Shown: one piece after another, positions 10,913-22,844 of the stretch | How positions within the stretch are numbered: the stretch's first letter is position 1 | Layout: every line of letters begins with the position of its first letter | NCBI GenBank assembly: GCA_009192285.1 | Contig: WBVU01000010.1 | Location: forward strand, 1,362,111 to 1,426,110 | DNA: 64,000 nucleotides | Direction: 5' to 3' | Source: Morchella semilibera | Taxonomy: Eukaryota; Ascomycota; Pezizomycetes; Pezizales; Morchellaceae | Position numbers and translations under genes: made by a program | The notes under the pieces: generated by a model | Database searches by the model: none | What the model was told of the DNA's origin: nothing | What the model saw: the letters and a program-made list of their open reading frames with translations, nothing else

Positions 10913-12158
10913 CTAAAGTTTCGAGAGAACCTTTGAGGCGCCAGGCCTTGAAACCGTACATGTAATGAGTCCGTTGGGGTTAGATTGTGGAGCATAAACC
11001 TCCGCATCTTTTCCTGTATTCTTTAGTCCATTGAACCATTCGAGATCTGTGTGTTATTCGTCAGCCATGCACAGTCCAAATCAAGCAACAAGTAGCTTAT
11101 ACAGCCCAAAGCAAGGCTTGTAGCGCCTAATTTTGATACTTGCTACCCTACTTGAAATAACCTTATCGGTGGACTTACTGATTTCGAAATAATGTTTGTT
11201 TGGGAGCGAATAATCCACATGGTTCACCTGCGGGACTGCAGCAAGGATCTGATCCGCCATTTTGTACATGGTAGCTTGGACGCTAGCACTTTTATCCTCT
11301 GCAAAGGTCTTCAAAGTGATGTCTCGAGCCTTCTGCCATGCGGCATCAAAATTGGGAATAAGCTTCCTGACGTCATCGAGGGTCTTGAACAAGCTCCATT
11401 CCCAGGTAGAGTCAACCTCAGTGCTCAATATCCGATCCCGGGTTTCGCCCAAAGTTGTATATTCATCCCGTACAAAGCCATGGAACGCAGACCCTGTGCT
11501 CTTTAACACCAAGAGCCCTTGAAGTCCAGACCTGATGGTAATACCGGTCCCTCTCTTGCAAGTAACCTCTACGTTTCTGGTTTCTGCGCCATCACGAAGG
11601 AAGGAATGTGGATGTGGCTTTCCATCAATGTCCATACGTGTCCACCGGTGGGTGATAACCTTGACATGGGCGGCGTGAATATGGGGATATCTTGCTGGAA
11701 AGTGCGCGGCCACGATGGAACCGAAGAGTTCTGGTGGCGTTACCGGATTTTGTTTTGCAAGAACTATACCCCTGAGTTAGCGGGCTATGACATTACTAGA
11801 AAGAGCTCTCTACTCACCATAAACAGTGTTCTTCATTGAGTCAGTTGCGACCACAACACTATTGTCTGCCTTTGTGTATCTGCAATGCTCATTCATTAGT
11901 ATATATAACATAACGTTACTGGTTGGAGGGGGGGGGGGGGGTAAACCAAAGGGAACATACGATGTTTGGATATCACCCTCAAGCAAGACACAAACCGTCA
12001 TCTCTGTGACAGTATGAGTCTTTGTGGCCTCATCCCGATGCACTTTGTATAGACGGATGTTGTCCTAATCTCAAAGTCAGAAAGTGTACTCACGCGTTTA
12101 AAATGACGTTGATCACGCGTACCTTTCCATAGCGAGCTGCGGAGACCTCTGATGCCAT
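10913..12158 (-). CDS. uaZ: Urate oxidase (uricase), peroxisomal (306 aa)
   Basis: Exons: 12158-12123, 12064-11961, 11879-11818, 11763-11179 and 11046-10913. Uricase oxidises urate to 5-hydroxyisourate in purine breakdown. The exons give MASEVSAARYGK|DNIRLYKVHR, VTEMTVCVLLEGDI, ADNSVVVATDSMKNT, ELFGSIVAAHFPARYPHIH, PNKHYFEI and EVYAPQSNPNGLITCTV. Family catalytic positions are visible: Lys in YGK, Thr in VVVATDS and His in NKHYFE. The protein ends SKL, a textbook PTS1 peroxisomal signal, created only by splicing the 132-nt last intron (11178-11047). All introns are in phase; the second (11960-11880) contains a run of 14 C on the coding strand. Length matches the usual 300 or so residues. Confidence 0.95.
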
Positions 12159-13517
12159 TGCTGTAGTTATTTTAAGGATATAATGTATAGACGCTTGCAA
12201 AGAGCTGTAGGATTAATATTTGATAGTTCCCGTGTGCTGTTTTCGAAAGAAGATGGCTCGGGGGAATCCAGGGTGTTATATAGCTTACCAGAGCTCTTCA
12301 AAGTGCAAGAGGTACATGTATCCATAGGCTTGTTCCAGCCCCCAACCTGTTATGAGACTAGCATACTATTATCTTGGGCTTTTCAGGGACAGAATAAATC
12401 AAGTGATCAGCGGTGATAGCCTACATTGACAATTGAAAGAGTAGTAAAAGTTAAGCTATAAGGTGTAATTACTTCCGTTTCTAGGCGTTGGGTGTTTTCT
12501 CCTGCACGTTGATTGGTTTCCAAATCTTTGCTGCATCTCCTTTTGTCCACTTCTAATATTTATCAAGAGGCGGACCGGTACGCTCGGCTCGGAACCTCTG
12601 TACCTTAGAGAGGGCATCATCGTACGGCAACCGCGTTCGACACTTCTGCCAATCTAGCGGAGGTAGCCGCACGGCGATCCCCGCCATGCCAAACTCCCGT
12701 CTCCGCTGGTAGAATACATGTTGTGTAGAACACATCTTGTATGGCCGGCTATCCCCCATTCATAGACTCCCTTCTTATCTGCTGCATACATGATCTCACA
12801 CAAGGTGTCTGCCCTTACAGAGGAGAGAAAGATTCCCGGCCATATGCGATAGCTACCATAGTAGACCAACTTTCTTTAGCATACCCCCGTTTAGCAAGTA
12901 CATAGATACATGTACATGTATATCTATGGGTGTGGAAAGCCCCGAGTGAAGGGGTGAATCGGGCGGTCAACTCGAACACTCTGCCACATTGGGGATCGGG
13001 ATCAGCCACATATGCAGAGACTTGGGTTCGGAATTGCAAGAAGCACCTGTACCTTTTATGATGCCTTATCTTTGTAGGCTGAGGATACTTGAGCGGAATG
13101 AGCGATTTCACTTTGTAGAAGGTTTCCGCGTCAGATATGCAGTCGGAACCGTTGTTTTCATGTTTTGAGAACTTCAGTGTTGTCCTAAACTTGTCTTCCC
13201 AGCCCCAACCTTAGCCCCCACCCCCTCCCCCCCCCCGGCCATACCCCTCCGATCTGCCTAATAATCGACCCCGCGTCACCAAAAGCTTTGGCGTATCCAA
13301 GCTTTGGAGCGTCGTTTCATTTGCCCCGTGAACATCGCCGTTTCGTGACTGCCCATAAACCTCTGGAAGCTCGGGCTACCACAACGCGACTTGCCTCCGC
13401 CGTCACGGAAAACCCGGGCGTCATACATCTCTCCCGCCATCTCCCACGTTATCTTGTATATCCATGTTCAAGCTTCAATCGGAAGCTTGACCCGACCCTG
13501 ATTAGAACAGGTGCTTC
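12159..13517. other. Intergenic, with a possible unidentified minus-strand coding patch
   Basis: This lies between the divergent uricase and AVO3 genes. On the minus strand, about 13190-12950 and 12705-12553 stay open with balanced amino-acid use (see findings), but no start, splicing or family could be fixed. A mixed C tract (13210-13236) and a palindromic TACATGTACATGTA-type site (12905-12925) are also present. Confidence 0.4.
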
Positions 13518-16500
13518 ATGGGAGTGCAAACCATGTCCAACGTCTTCACTTCATCCCCAAAGTCGGTATCTGGAACTGCATCCCCCATACCCCGTCTTCG
13601 AGGTGCCAGCGGAGGTGATAGGGAGGTCCTACTCCAACCTCGTACCAATGGCATTAGGCCAAGTGCTAGCTACGGCGGTGTTGCTGGTATGAGTGTTGGA
13701 GGCACCACTGTGAATGGGCCGGGAAGCTTCAGTACAAGTCTAAGGAGTGCGACTACCACTGTACCGACCCCAAGTGGCCTTTCAGGAGTTGTTGATACTC
13801 CGAGCTCGACGAGTCCCTTAACTTCGGAGAGATTGGTTGAAGAACTTACCGATCAACTAAACAGAGCTATCAAATACAAGGAAGGGGCTGAAAACCTGCT
13901 GCAAGTTCTGGATTCAAAAAAGATCAAAGAAGCAAAGCAGGCACGAAACCAGGCGGAGAAGGAGTACAATGCTAGAAATCAAGAGATTACACAACTTAAA
14001 ACCCAGATTGAAGCGATAACAAAACCAAAAGATATTCCACGGAGGCCACGAGAGGGAAACAAGTTTCAAGGGACACCTATAAGGCCTGACGAGGCAAATG
14101 GGCTTGCTATCTTAGGTACATCAGAATGGGATCCCGGGAGCGAATCGCCGACAATAACGCTCACAGAGCTGTTGGGTGATTTGGAAGAAAAAGACAAGAA
14201 ACCGGAGTATTATGTTGATAAGGCTAATAGCTTGGTCATGCTGTTTAAGCGGCATCCAAATCTCAAGTATGAGTTGTCGTGGTCCACTTTTGGGCCCAGG
14301 GTCCAGTTTATGCTTCTTCATGAGGCCAAAGAAGTAGTTGCGGCTGGTTACCGTATAACGAGATATGCTATTACTGATCTTCACTCGCTCAAAAGCATCA
14401 GGAGCTTGCATACTGACTATATTACTATTGGGTAAGAAGATTTTATAATCAGCCCTTACAACATTGTATACTGATATTCCTCGTATAGCTCCTTGATTAA
14501 AGACTCGAGAGCCAATGTGGAACGTGAACAAGCATTGAAATTTGTACGTGCATTCATAGAAATTCCTGGAGGGGTCAAGGAGATTTCTAGAGGAATTGTT
14601 CGAGGCATCGTTGCATGTGCAGAGCAAACTGATGATAGGCTACGAGGAATTTCTATGGAGACCTTGGCAGAAATTTGTAAGTCTGTTCCTTCGGGGCTTC
14701 ACAAACGTTTGTTAATTTCCCCACAGTGATCTTGGACCCTTCGCTTGTTGTTGCTGCTGGGGGTGTTAGAATACTTACCCAAGTTCTTTCGGATGGGCCT
14801 TACGAACTTTCAGATACAATATCTTTGGCGTTTTTGTATTTATTGGACATGCCTTCTTCGAGAAAATATATACGGCCAGGGAACGATATAGAGGTTAGTT
14901 ATATACCATGTTGTTCTCCAGGGTACTTGGCTCTGATATCCCTGGACTTAAGGTTGTTTTTTCGGTGTTCACGGATTGCCATTCAGTAAAAGTTCCAGTA
15001 CCAGAAGAAAAATTGAAGTCTAGCGCAAAGGTGATCAGTTGTATGCTCAAATCATGGCCAGGTATGCAACGCTGTAGTCCTGTTAGAGGGATCTATTCTA
15101 ATCCAATTTGTAGGCCTCCTAGCATTAACAATGTACAATTTGCGTGCCCCTCGGTCCCTAGTTGATGCACTATTTATACCATCTCCTAGTGTTAGAGTAT
15201 ATCACCCTTCTACCAACCATGAACCAGAGACCTGCTAATGCTTTCAAGGATACAATACTTGAATTGTTTTTTGATATTTTTAAAATCAAACCTCCTTCGT
15301 GGTCCTCTAGTTTTCTTGCTGGTCGTCGGCTTACTAGTAAGTGCCATCAACACCTTGCAGAGGGTAGGCTATAAGAATATATTTCTAACTAGGTTACCAG
15401 CCTATGGAAGGGTTGCAAATCTTAAATCTGAAGCCTCTTCAAAGCCTTCAAGATCTGAAGGAGATAGCAATCATGGTAATCTGGTTGATCATTTCACTGC
15501 GCTGCTACTCGCAGTATTCTTTGAAGCAGGTCTATTAAAAGTTCGTATCTAGACCCATCACAGTGACCTATTACTAATGTAAAAATTCAGGCTTTAATGG
15601 CCTTAGTAGAAGATAGCAGCGATCCAGCAATAGTCCGAAAAACAACCCTTCTCCTTGGGGAGGTTTTAAAGTTGGCCAGTCGTCTACTTCCAAGCACTTA
15701 CAGCGCACACCAACAGCTTCTTCCTGATCTCTTTCAGTCCGCGGCAAAGTTCGGCATCGATGGCCGGTTTGCTGCTTCTTCGGCTGTCTACCAGATCGAT
15801 AGCCTAAACAGGACGTTACATCGCTCTTTGGCAACCCAGACTGCCCAACGTACCTCTCTCGACGAAGAGAAAAGGGGTCAGAGACAGGTAGAATTAAAAT
15901 TGAAGATAAATATGACAATTGATGAAAAGCACTTTTCGCAACTGATCGTTGACAGTGGGGTATAAAACACCTTACTTTACAAACTGGTTTATAGCTTGTG
16001 GCTGACTAAAATTCACAGGTTTTGAATACCAAAAGCTACATAAAGTGGAATTGGGATTCCCTAAATGAGATGATCCAAGGCCCATTGCTCAACCCCAAAA
16101 GGCTTGAAGAAGCGATCAAGGGAACTAAGTTCATGAAGAGGTTGATGTCATTCTACCGGCCCTTCAAGTACAAGTTTTCGGATGTCAAAAATACAAAACC
16201 CAACCAGCGATATGTTAGGATAGGGTGTGCCTTGTTCCAAACTCTTTTAAAGACTGCCGAAGGTGTCAAATATTTGAGTGAAAACAAGATATTAAGGCAG
16301 ATGGCCGAGTGCTTGGCACAGTTAGACCGAGTGAGTTCTCAGGACTCAACACAATACCATCGCCAGAAATTAACAGCTACTAGATGAGTGGAATTACCTC
16401 CCCCGAACCGCTCTTTTCTACATCGAGGTTGGCAGACACTCTGAGCAGCGGCTATTTTGCTATGCTTGGAACACTAAGCAGTGATCCGAAGGGTCTTCAG

Positions 16501-18323
16501 TATGTTGCCCTTATCTGTATCCTCTATTGTGGCTAATTCTCTTGCAGAATGATGGAGCGTTGGCGCATGTTTAACATGTTTTACCACATTAGTGACCTAC
16601 CTGATAGACCAGATCTCATGGAACTCTTTGTTTTAAACATGGATTTTACTTTGTATGGAACCAGTGAAATAATGTACACCCATCTATCCCCTGCTAAAAT
16701 ATTCTAACCCATCACTAGGGAGGGCCACCCTCGGATCATCCTCGGGAAAGTTTTAACTGCAGGTCCAAAGGTAGCTTCTTCTTTCCCCTATCTTCTGCGG
16801 ACGACGGAAAGAGGCCTGCCTGACATTCCTTAGACTGCGCGGCTGTTTGCCACAAATCATCTTCGAAGCCTTATCTCAACCACATCTGCCGTGAAAACAC
16901 CCTCACAAACTCAGCAAAGCAACGAGACGGCAGAATGGGCAATAGGACTTCTTATGACTCAACTTTATGATCCTGATGTCGAGGTTTGTGAGACTGCCGT
17001 GAAAATTTTAGAAGAGGCTTGCAATGCGACACATAACCTAGAATATGTGGTTAAACGCCGGCCACAACTCGATCATTTAGGGGAAATCGGTGCACCTCTA
17101 CTGTTGAGGTTTGTGTTTTCCTTAATGTATACAACATTGGTTAACGGTTTTATAAGATTTTTATCGACCTCCGTTGGTTACCATTACCTGAATGAGCTTG
17201 ATTACATTAATAGAGAAATGGATGATTGGTTCCATGTAATTCATTCCTAGTGATCCCTTATTTCCGGTCACGGCAAACTGACCTTTAGCTAGGGGCGTAA
17301 CGATTCGTACGTTCTGACTGTTGAGGCGTCACTTGCGAGGGCTTTTGCCGATGAGGAGCCTGCAAAGAAACGCCCAGGAGATATCAACGCGATAGATCGA
17401 GACATGATGGGCATAGTACCCCCACACTTTTATCGAGAACTAGCCAGAACAAGCGAAGGGTGTGTCCTGCTGAGAGAAAAGGGCCATTTTGACCAATTTG
17501 CATGGTTTATCCAAAAGCATGGCTTGGAGGATGACGACTTGGAGATCGTCACTAAGGTCAAGGGGTGCCTATGGGCCGTGGGAAATATTGGATCAATGCC
17601 CTTTGGAGCTCCGTTTTTGGACGAAGCAAACATTGTCGAGTCGATAGTTAAGATAGCGGAGCAATCTCCAGTGCTCACTCTCAAGGGCACTGCATTTTTT
17701 GTTTTGGGCTTGATCTCAAAAACTATGCAAGGCTTAGAAATTCTTCTCGAACACGGGTGGGATGGTACGACGTCTACTATGGGTGATTCTCTAGGCTTTT
17801 GCGTGCCACTGGAACTTGGGCGCTTGTTCTCGGTAAGTCCTATCCCTGTGCACCAAGCCCCACATATACAGACTAGCAAGCTAAGCTATATCCAGCTCCG
17901 ACCATGGATACATACGGGTGATGAGACCAGCGCAGTCAACCGGCCGTCACCATTATCGTCTGTGATTGGCGACGATCCGCTTGACGCAAAGATACTTACG
18001 GCCATCGCAAATCTGAATAACCACATTATGGAGGGTACATCTACGAAGGAGTTGAACAGGTTAGAAGCTTATGTCCCCTTGCTTATAGACTAAACTAAGT
18101 GGAGAAAAACTACAGGCTGAAAGCGAACCACATGTCCCATTTTCAGAACTCTGATCTATATCGTCGAGTCATGATGTTGTTAGAATCATATCGTTATCGA
18201 CAGCATGTCCGGCGGTATATTATTGACCTTTTTGACAAGTCAGTCGTGGAACAGATAGTAAGGGATGGAAGAGCAGAACACGATTCTACAGAATCGCCGC
18301 AGACACCCGAACATATGCGGTAG
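13518..18323 (+). CDS. AVO3: TORC2 scaffold subunit AVO3 / Rictor / Ste16-like (1302 aa, 17 exons)
   Basis: Exons: 13518-14431, 14489-14676, 14727-14893, 14953-15061, 15114-15196, 15249-15336, 15401-15540, 15591-15959, 16019-16330, 16384-16499, 16548-16652, 16719-16770, 16834-17108, 17157-17235, 17293-17832, 17896-18059 and 18116-18323. All join in phase (3909 nt). The protein is the Rictor/Pianissimo scaffold of TOR complex 2, which controls AGC kinases, actin and membrane stress. A Ser/Thr-rich N-terminus is followed by an HR1-like coiled coil (LTDQLNRAIKYKEGAENLLQ). Then come the Rictor N-terminal repeats (SLIKDSRANVEREQALKFVR, VRDTILELFFDIFKIKPPSW), a middle domain (GHPRIILGKVLTAG, EYVVKRRPQLDHLGEIGAPLL, STSVGYHYLNELDYI) and the C-terminal Rictor_V region (VKGCLWAVGNIGSMPFGAPFL). 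It ends in the family tail (YRQHVRRYIIDLFD). Nothing appears missing. Confidence 0.93.
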
Positions 18324-21272
18324 CCTTTTGAGTATTTCCTATTGTTCTTCTCAGACATCCCTTTATCTATTTTTGAGCTTGTAAAATACGAGATGCTTGT
18401 ACTTTTAAAGACCGCGTTTTATGTGGCTGGTTGGGTTAGCAGGTTTGGCAAAAAGAGGGTTCCCATTTTTTTTTTTTGGGGGGGGGGCGTAAAGTACCTA
18501 CATAGCTCAATTTCATCGTGTCACGTTTCTTATACTACTCTACATGTATATAGAATTTGAGCTTAGTGCCAAGTCAATACATGTACTTGTTATTTTAACA
18601 ATTAGAAGGACATGCAAGTGTGACTTACACTTACCTATTGTGTACATGTAGTTACTTATTAAGCTACGAAGCAACGTACCTACATGTAGCTTCATAAATC
18701 GCAAGTCGATAGATTCGTACCAGGAATCTTGACAGCTCTAAATCTCTGCATCGAAAAAAAAAAAAACAATGCGATGGAGGACGATGGACGATGGACGATG
18801 CCTTGTGAATGACGGGACGATTTCGGGACACTTACATTAAAGGAAATTTGCCTCTCTTTCTCTCTCTCCCACTTACATACATGGGTAAAGAGTAGAGAAC
18901 CGAGGAATGCGTCTTCTGGATCAAGGATAGATGCTCTGCTGAGAGGTTGAACAAAGATGAAGGAAAAGAAAGATCGACGCATGCTGTATTAAGCGAGCTG
19001 TCGCCCAATCCCCAGGGCTGGTGGCTGAATGTATGACGCGCAGACCGCGTTCACACATTCACACATTACATACCCTGTTTCATGCAGGACGTACATACAT
19101 ACATTGCACATGTGTATTTAATACGCAGGTCTTCTAGATACCGATAGAGTACATACATGTACTACTCTACGCTAGGATTCACCACCCCCTTTCCTTTTTG
19201 ATAATCTCCTATTGTACTTGAGGGCTGGGTTTTCTGAAGTACCACACACACACTTCGGACTATTCACAGGGCTCATCTACGTATGACGCTGTAACTTTAA
19301 TCTGTGAGAAAAGAAGGGGTGGTCCTTTTGAAGTGTTTGATTCCCGAACGTGTCACGAGTATGAGGTTGTGTAGCCTGATACATCTAATACCCTGTAATA
19401 TATTGTGCGTTACAAGTGCGTGGTAACGCATGTCAATACGTTATCTGTAGGAACAGCCGGTGATCCGTGGAAATGGGCTATAAAGTGAAGCAACATCCAG
19501 TGACAAGAGTAAATAAAATGTGAAGAATAAATGATAGGACGCTCGAGCTGAAGATATGTCTTGCTGTACCATTCAAAGTAGGTACTCTATGTGTGTATGT
19601 ATGTTATATGTATGTAGGTTGTAGGTGTGTATTTTTCATTTTTTTTTCCTTCTAAGTACTAATCTACCAGGTGTTGTTGAGTGTTTATGTAGACTACCAT
19701 AAACGTAGTAGCGTATGCATGCTAGGTGTGGTACCTGAGCCTGTTTTGGGATATTGATTATTGATGAGTCGTGTGTGTGGTCTAACGAGTTAGGTCTGGC
19801 GACGAGGGTAAGAAGTCTCGATCGCAGCACAGAGTCCTGATCTGTGAAAACACATCGAACTCTTAATCCGAGATCACGCTTACTGGGCATCGCTCACTTC
19901 TTTCCTTCCTTCCTTCCTTCCCTACCTCTTCGTCTGCTTTGTGAATGGTCAACTAACTGCCACTGTCCAGGACAAATGCCTCTCCCCAGAAGGTGCAGCC
20001 GGCTGTGGTCCTCTGAAGAAGATAAAACAGGACAGGTACAGCACGTAGTTCGCGGGGCCCATGAGGACAAAGGAACTGGGGAAACAAGGATTCCTCTTGC
20101 CTTTTGTGCTCCTGAGACAACCCACAAGGAAGATATACTGGAATGGGAGAGTATAAGTGAATAGGAGTAGAATGGAGGTGAAGAGAGGGGGGTGAGATGA
20201 TAATTAATGATGTGAGATGGTCCTAGAAATAAATACGGGGGGGGGCTATAATACATGTAAGTACCTCCAACAATTGTAACATTGATTTGCTCGTGATGGT
20301 CTTTACCGGTTCATCGCCCTCCTACCAACCACATATTAAATAATAATAAAAAAATGTATCGTCCTGCTAGATATATCCTCCTGTCAATATTATCCCTTGT
20401 TCGTGGCCTCACTCTTCTTTCCTTGCTGGTCCAACAACAGCCTCTTCTCATCGGAGAGCCCAGTACCAGTGGTCGATCCCCAATCGAGATCGAAGACTTC
20501 AATCGGCTTCCCCCCAGTAAATCCACACCCCCTCCGCCCTTCTCTTTTCCGCTTATGCTGCCCTCTCTCCCCTCACCCTTACTCGTCCCACTAAGATACT
20601 TCAGACCAAAACATTGGTTTGAATAAAATAAAATACATTTCCAGTTCCCAAAGTGACTGGATACGCCTCGCAACGGTAGACGGCATTTTTTCCAAGAACA
20701 GTCCGTCACGTCTCGAAACTGCTAAAAGGAACTCACTTCTCCCTCCTTTCATCCTTCAAAAATACGCCCCCCCACCCCAATAACTGTGGCAAAGATCTTT
20801 TTTTTTTTTGTGAGGTTTATTACGAGCCACTACCTCATTGTCTGTTTTGCTTTTCTTAACATCATCAGAGTCCCCGAGGATCATTCCTTCCGTCATCTTT
20901 TCTTATTACCGCAAACCAGCACTGTTATACTACTACCGCTACTATTACCATTAGCACAATAACCACCACCACCACCGTCACAACAACTAGCATCACTACT
21001 ACAATAACATATTTACCTCCGAAATCCTTTAAAGACACGTCCTTTCTCGCAATTGTCCCCACCCTCACCCCCTTCTTATATCCTCGACTCCCCCTCATTG
21101 CTTGACCGCTACCTTTCTCCCGCGCATCCACCCTTCTTGCATGCTGGTCAGCAGGGACTGCTGCATTCCTAATAAATAGGCCTGGAATAGCTATCCCCGT
21201 TAAATGCACCGGGCCTAATATAGGGCAAAGGGCACTTAACTAGCCTGACGGTAATATATACGATTCCTTGCA
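18324..21272. other. Intergenic, simple repeats and TACATGTA motifs
   Basis: About 2.9 kb with no supportable gene. It contains T/G and A homopolymers (about 18468-18487 and 18753-18766), several TACATGTA sites (for example 18541 and 18681), a TTCC microsatellite near 19903-19920 and pyrimidine-rich sequence before the LON-RING gene. Open frames here are low-complexity (for example the Val-rich minus frame near 20925-21060). Confidence 0.55.
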
Positions 21273-22844
21273 ATGGAGAAAGTTACGGTTTTGGGGGGAT
21301 ATTCTGAGGAACTGGCCTGTGACGGGTTTCATGATGCTCGGGCCATTGTACGGCTTGCGCAATGCTCAGTTTGCTCGCTCCCTCTCCAACAACCCCGAAC
21401 ACTTCCTTGTGGAAACTCGATATGCCTTCCGTGTCTTCCCCGATTCTACTTGCGACAAAACATAACTTATCCACCATTACCAGGCCGACTGCAAGGATTT
21501 GAGTGCCCGTTCATAGAATGTGGGAAAGAGCATTCGGTTGCAGACATTGCGCTGGACGTGACCTTGTCGAAGGTGATGGATATCCTTGAGAAGGATCTGG
21601 GTTGCAATCGTTCGGAAGCGTTCCCTGTGGAGGTCAAAGAAATTCTAGATTTTGAAATATCGGATGTCGAATCAGATGGGGGCGAGAATGTGGAACGGAA
21701 ATGGGTAGTGAGTGGTGGGCGCTTGATGGCTATTTACACACTCGTGATGAAGGCCGAACTTCCATACGACACAGAGGTCACCTGCATGACACTTCACCCG
21801 GATGGTTGCGACTCTGCTGCCTTTGACCGGGAGCTTGTGCAAACTTTAAGGACAAAAATCATGTCGGAAATGGAGTGCCAGGTTTGCTATGGGCTTCTTC
21901 TAGATCCTGTCACTACATATTGTGGACATACATTCTGCCGGAAGTGTTTGGAGCGCGTACTTGACCATTCGCAGCATTGTCCTGCCTGTCGACGCCAGTT
22001 ACATCTTCCAAATGTTCTCCCGGCGCAATCAAGTAACAAGCGCTTAACAGATATATTGGTCGGTCTATGTTCTGAGGCCTTGGCGCATAGGGCGACAGCT
22101 GTAATGGAGGAACTCTCTGCTTCGGAAGATGACGATTTGAACACACCAATCTTCGTATGCACCGCTTCCTATCCTGGTATGCCGACACCTCTGCATGTTT
22201 TTGAACCTCGCTACCGATTGATGATACGACGAGTGTGCGAGAATGGTACCAGAAGGTTTGGCATGTTGCTACCAAATAGGACCGGTCAGCCGCAAGGGGA
22301 ACTTGGCGTTGTGCCATTCATGCAATATGGTACAATGCTCCAAATTGAGGGCGCAAATATGTACCCGGATGGCCGCAGCGATATCTGGACTGTAGGAATC
22401 TCGAGGTTTAGGGTCAAAAGATGGGGAATTCGGGATGATTACATGGTTTCGGATGTAGAGCGGGTGGATGACATCCCGCACATTGATGAGGAGGCTTTGG
22501 AGGCGTCTGATACTTCGTTGCGCATAAACATATCTCCGGACCTCTCACCTCCGTGGACACGACTTTCGACCGAAGCTCTTTTGCAGATTGGGCACAGCTT
22601 TGTCGATCAGATGCAAGCAATTTCCGCCCCGTGGCTTCACGAAAACAACATTCTTGCTTTCGGGAACCGACCCGACGATGCAGCAATGTTCCCATATTGG
22701 CTTGCGAGTGTTCTTCCAGTTGCGGAGGATGAGAAATATCGTCTTTTGGTGTGCACTAGTGTAAGGGAGAGGCTCAAGATAGTGGTTGGATGGATTAAAA
22801 AGATTGAGAGCCATCGATGGTTAGTTTTGCCAATTCAGCATTAA
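21273..22844 (+). CDS. LON-RING protein: two RING-type fingers plus LON substrate-binding domain (523 aa)
   Basis: A single uninterrupted exon, unlike every other gene here. A first RING-like motif lies at about residues 31-90 (CSVC...CGNSICLPC...CPFIECGKEH), a full C3HC4 RING at about 201-241 (CQVCYGLLLDP...CGHTFCRKCLERV...CPACR), and a LON N-terminal-type domain at about 290-515 (HVFEPRYRLMIRR, FGMLLPN, GTMLQIEG, YRLLVCTSVRERL). This is the LONRF architecture: a predicted E3 ubiquitin ligase with a Lon-type substrate-recognition domain and no AAA+ or protease part. A role in protein quality control is inferred from the family. Length and domain order are normal. Confidence 0.93.
   Translation: MEKVTVLGGYSEELACDGFHDARAIVRLAQCSVCSLPLQQPRTLPCGNSICLPCLPRFYLRQNITYPPLPGRLQGFECPFIECGKEHSVADIALDVTLSKVMDILEKDLGCNRSEAFPVEVKEILDFEISDVESDGGENVERKWVVSGGRLMAIYTLVMKAELPYDTEVTCMTLHPDGCDSAAFDRELVQTLRTKIMSEMECQVCYGLLLDPVTTYCGHTFCRKCLERVLDHSQHCPACRRQLHLPNVLPAQSSNKRLTDILVGLCSEALAHRATAVMEELSASEDDDLNTPIFVCTASYPGMPTPLHVFEPRYRLMIRRVCENGTRRFGMLLPNRTGQPQGELGVVPFMQYGTMLQIEGANMYPDGRSDIWTVGISRFRVKRWGIRDDYMVSDVERVDDIPHIDEEALEASDTSLRINISPDLSPPWTRLSTEALLQIGHSFVDQMQAISAPWLHENNILAFGNRPDDAAMFPYWLASVLPVAEDEKYRLLVCTSVRERLKIVVGWIKKIESHRWLVLPIQH

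Noticed and set aside
13288-13692. 134-codon plus-strand frame overlapping the AVO3 start
   Set aside because: It overlaps the real N-terminus of AVO3 in another frame and has no family resemblance.
17430-17879. 149-codon minus-strand frame within AVO3
   Set aside because: Antisense shadow of the conserved Rictor C-terminal exon.
20925-21209. Minus-strand frame with a Val-rich hydrophobic end
   Set aside because: The hydrophobic run is the translation of a trinucleotide-rich tract (ACC/ACT/ATT), not a credible membrane protein.
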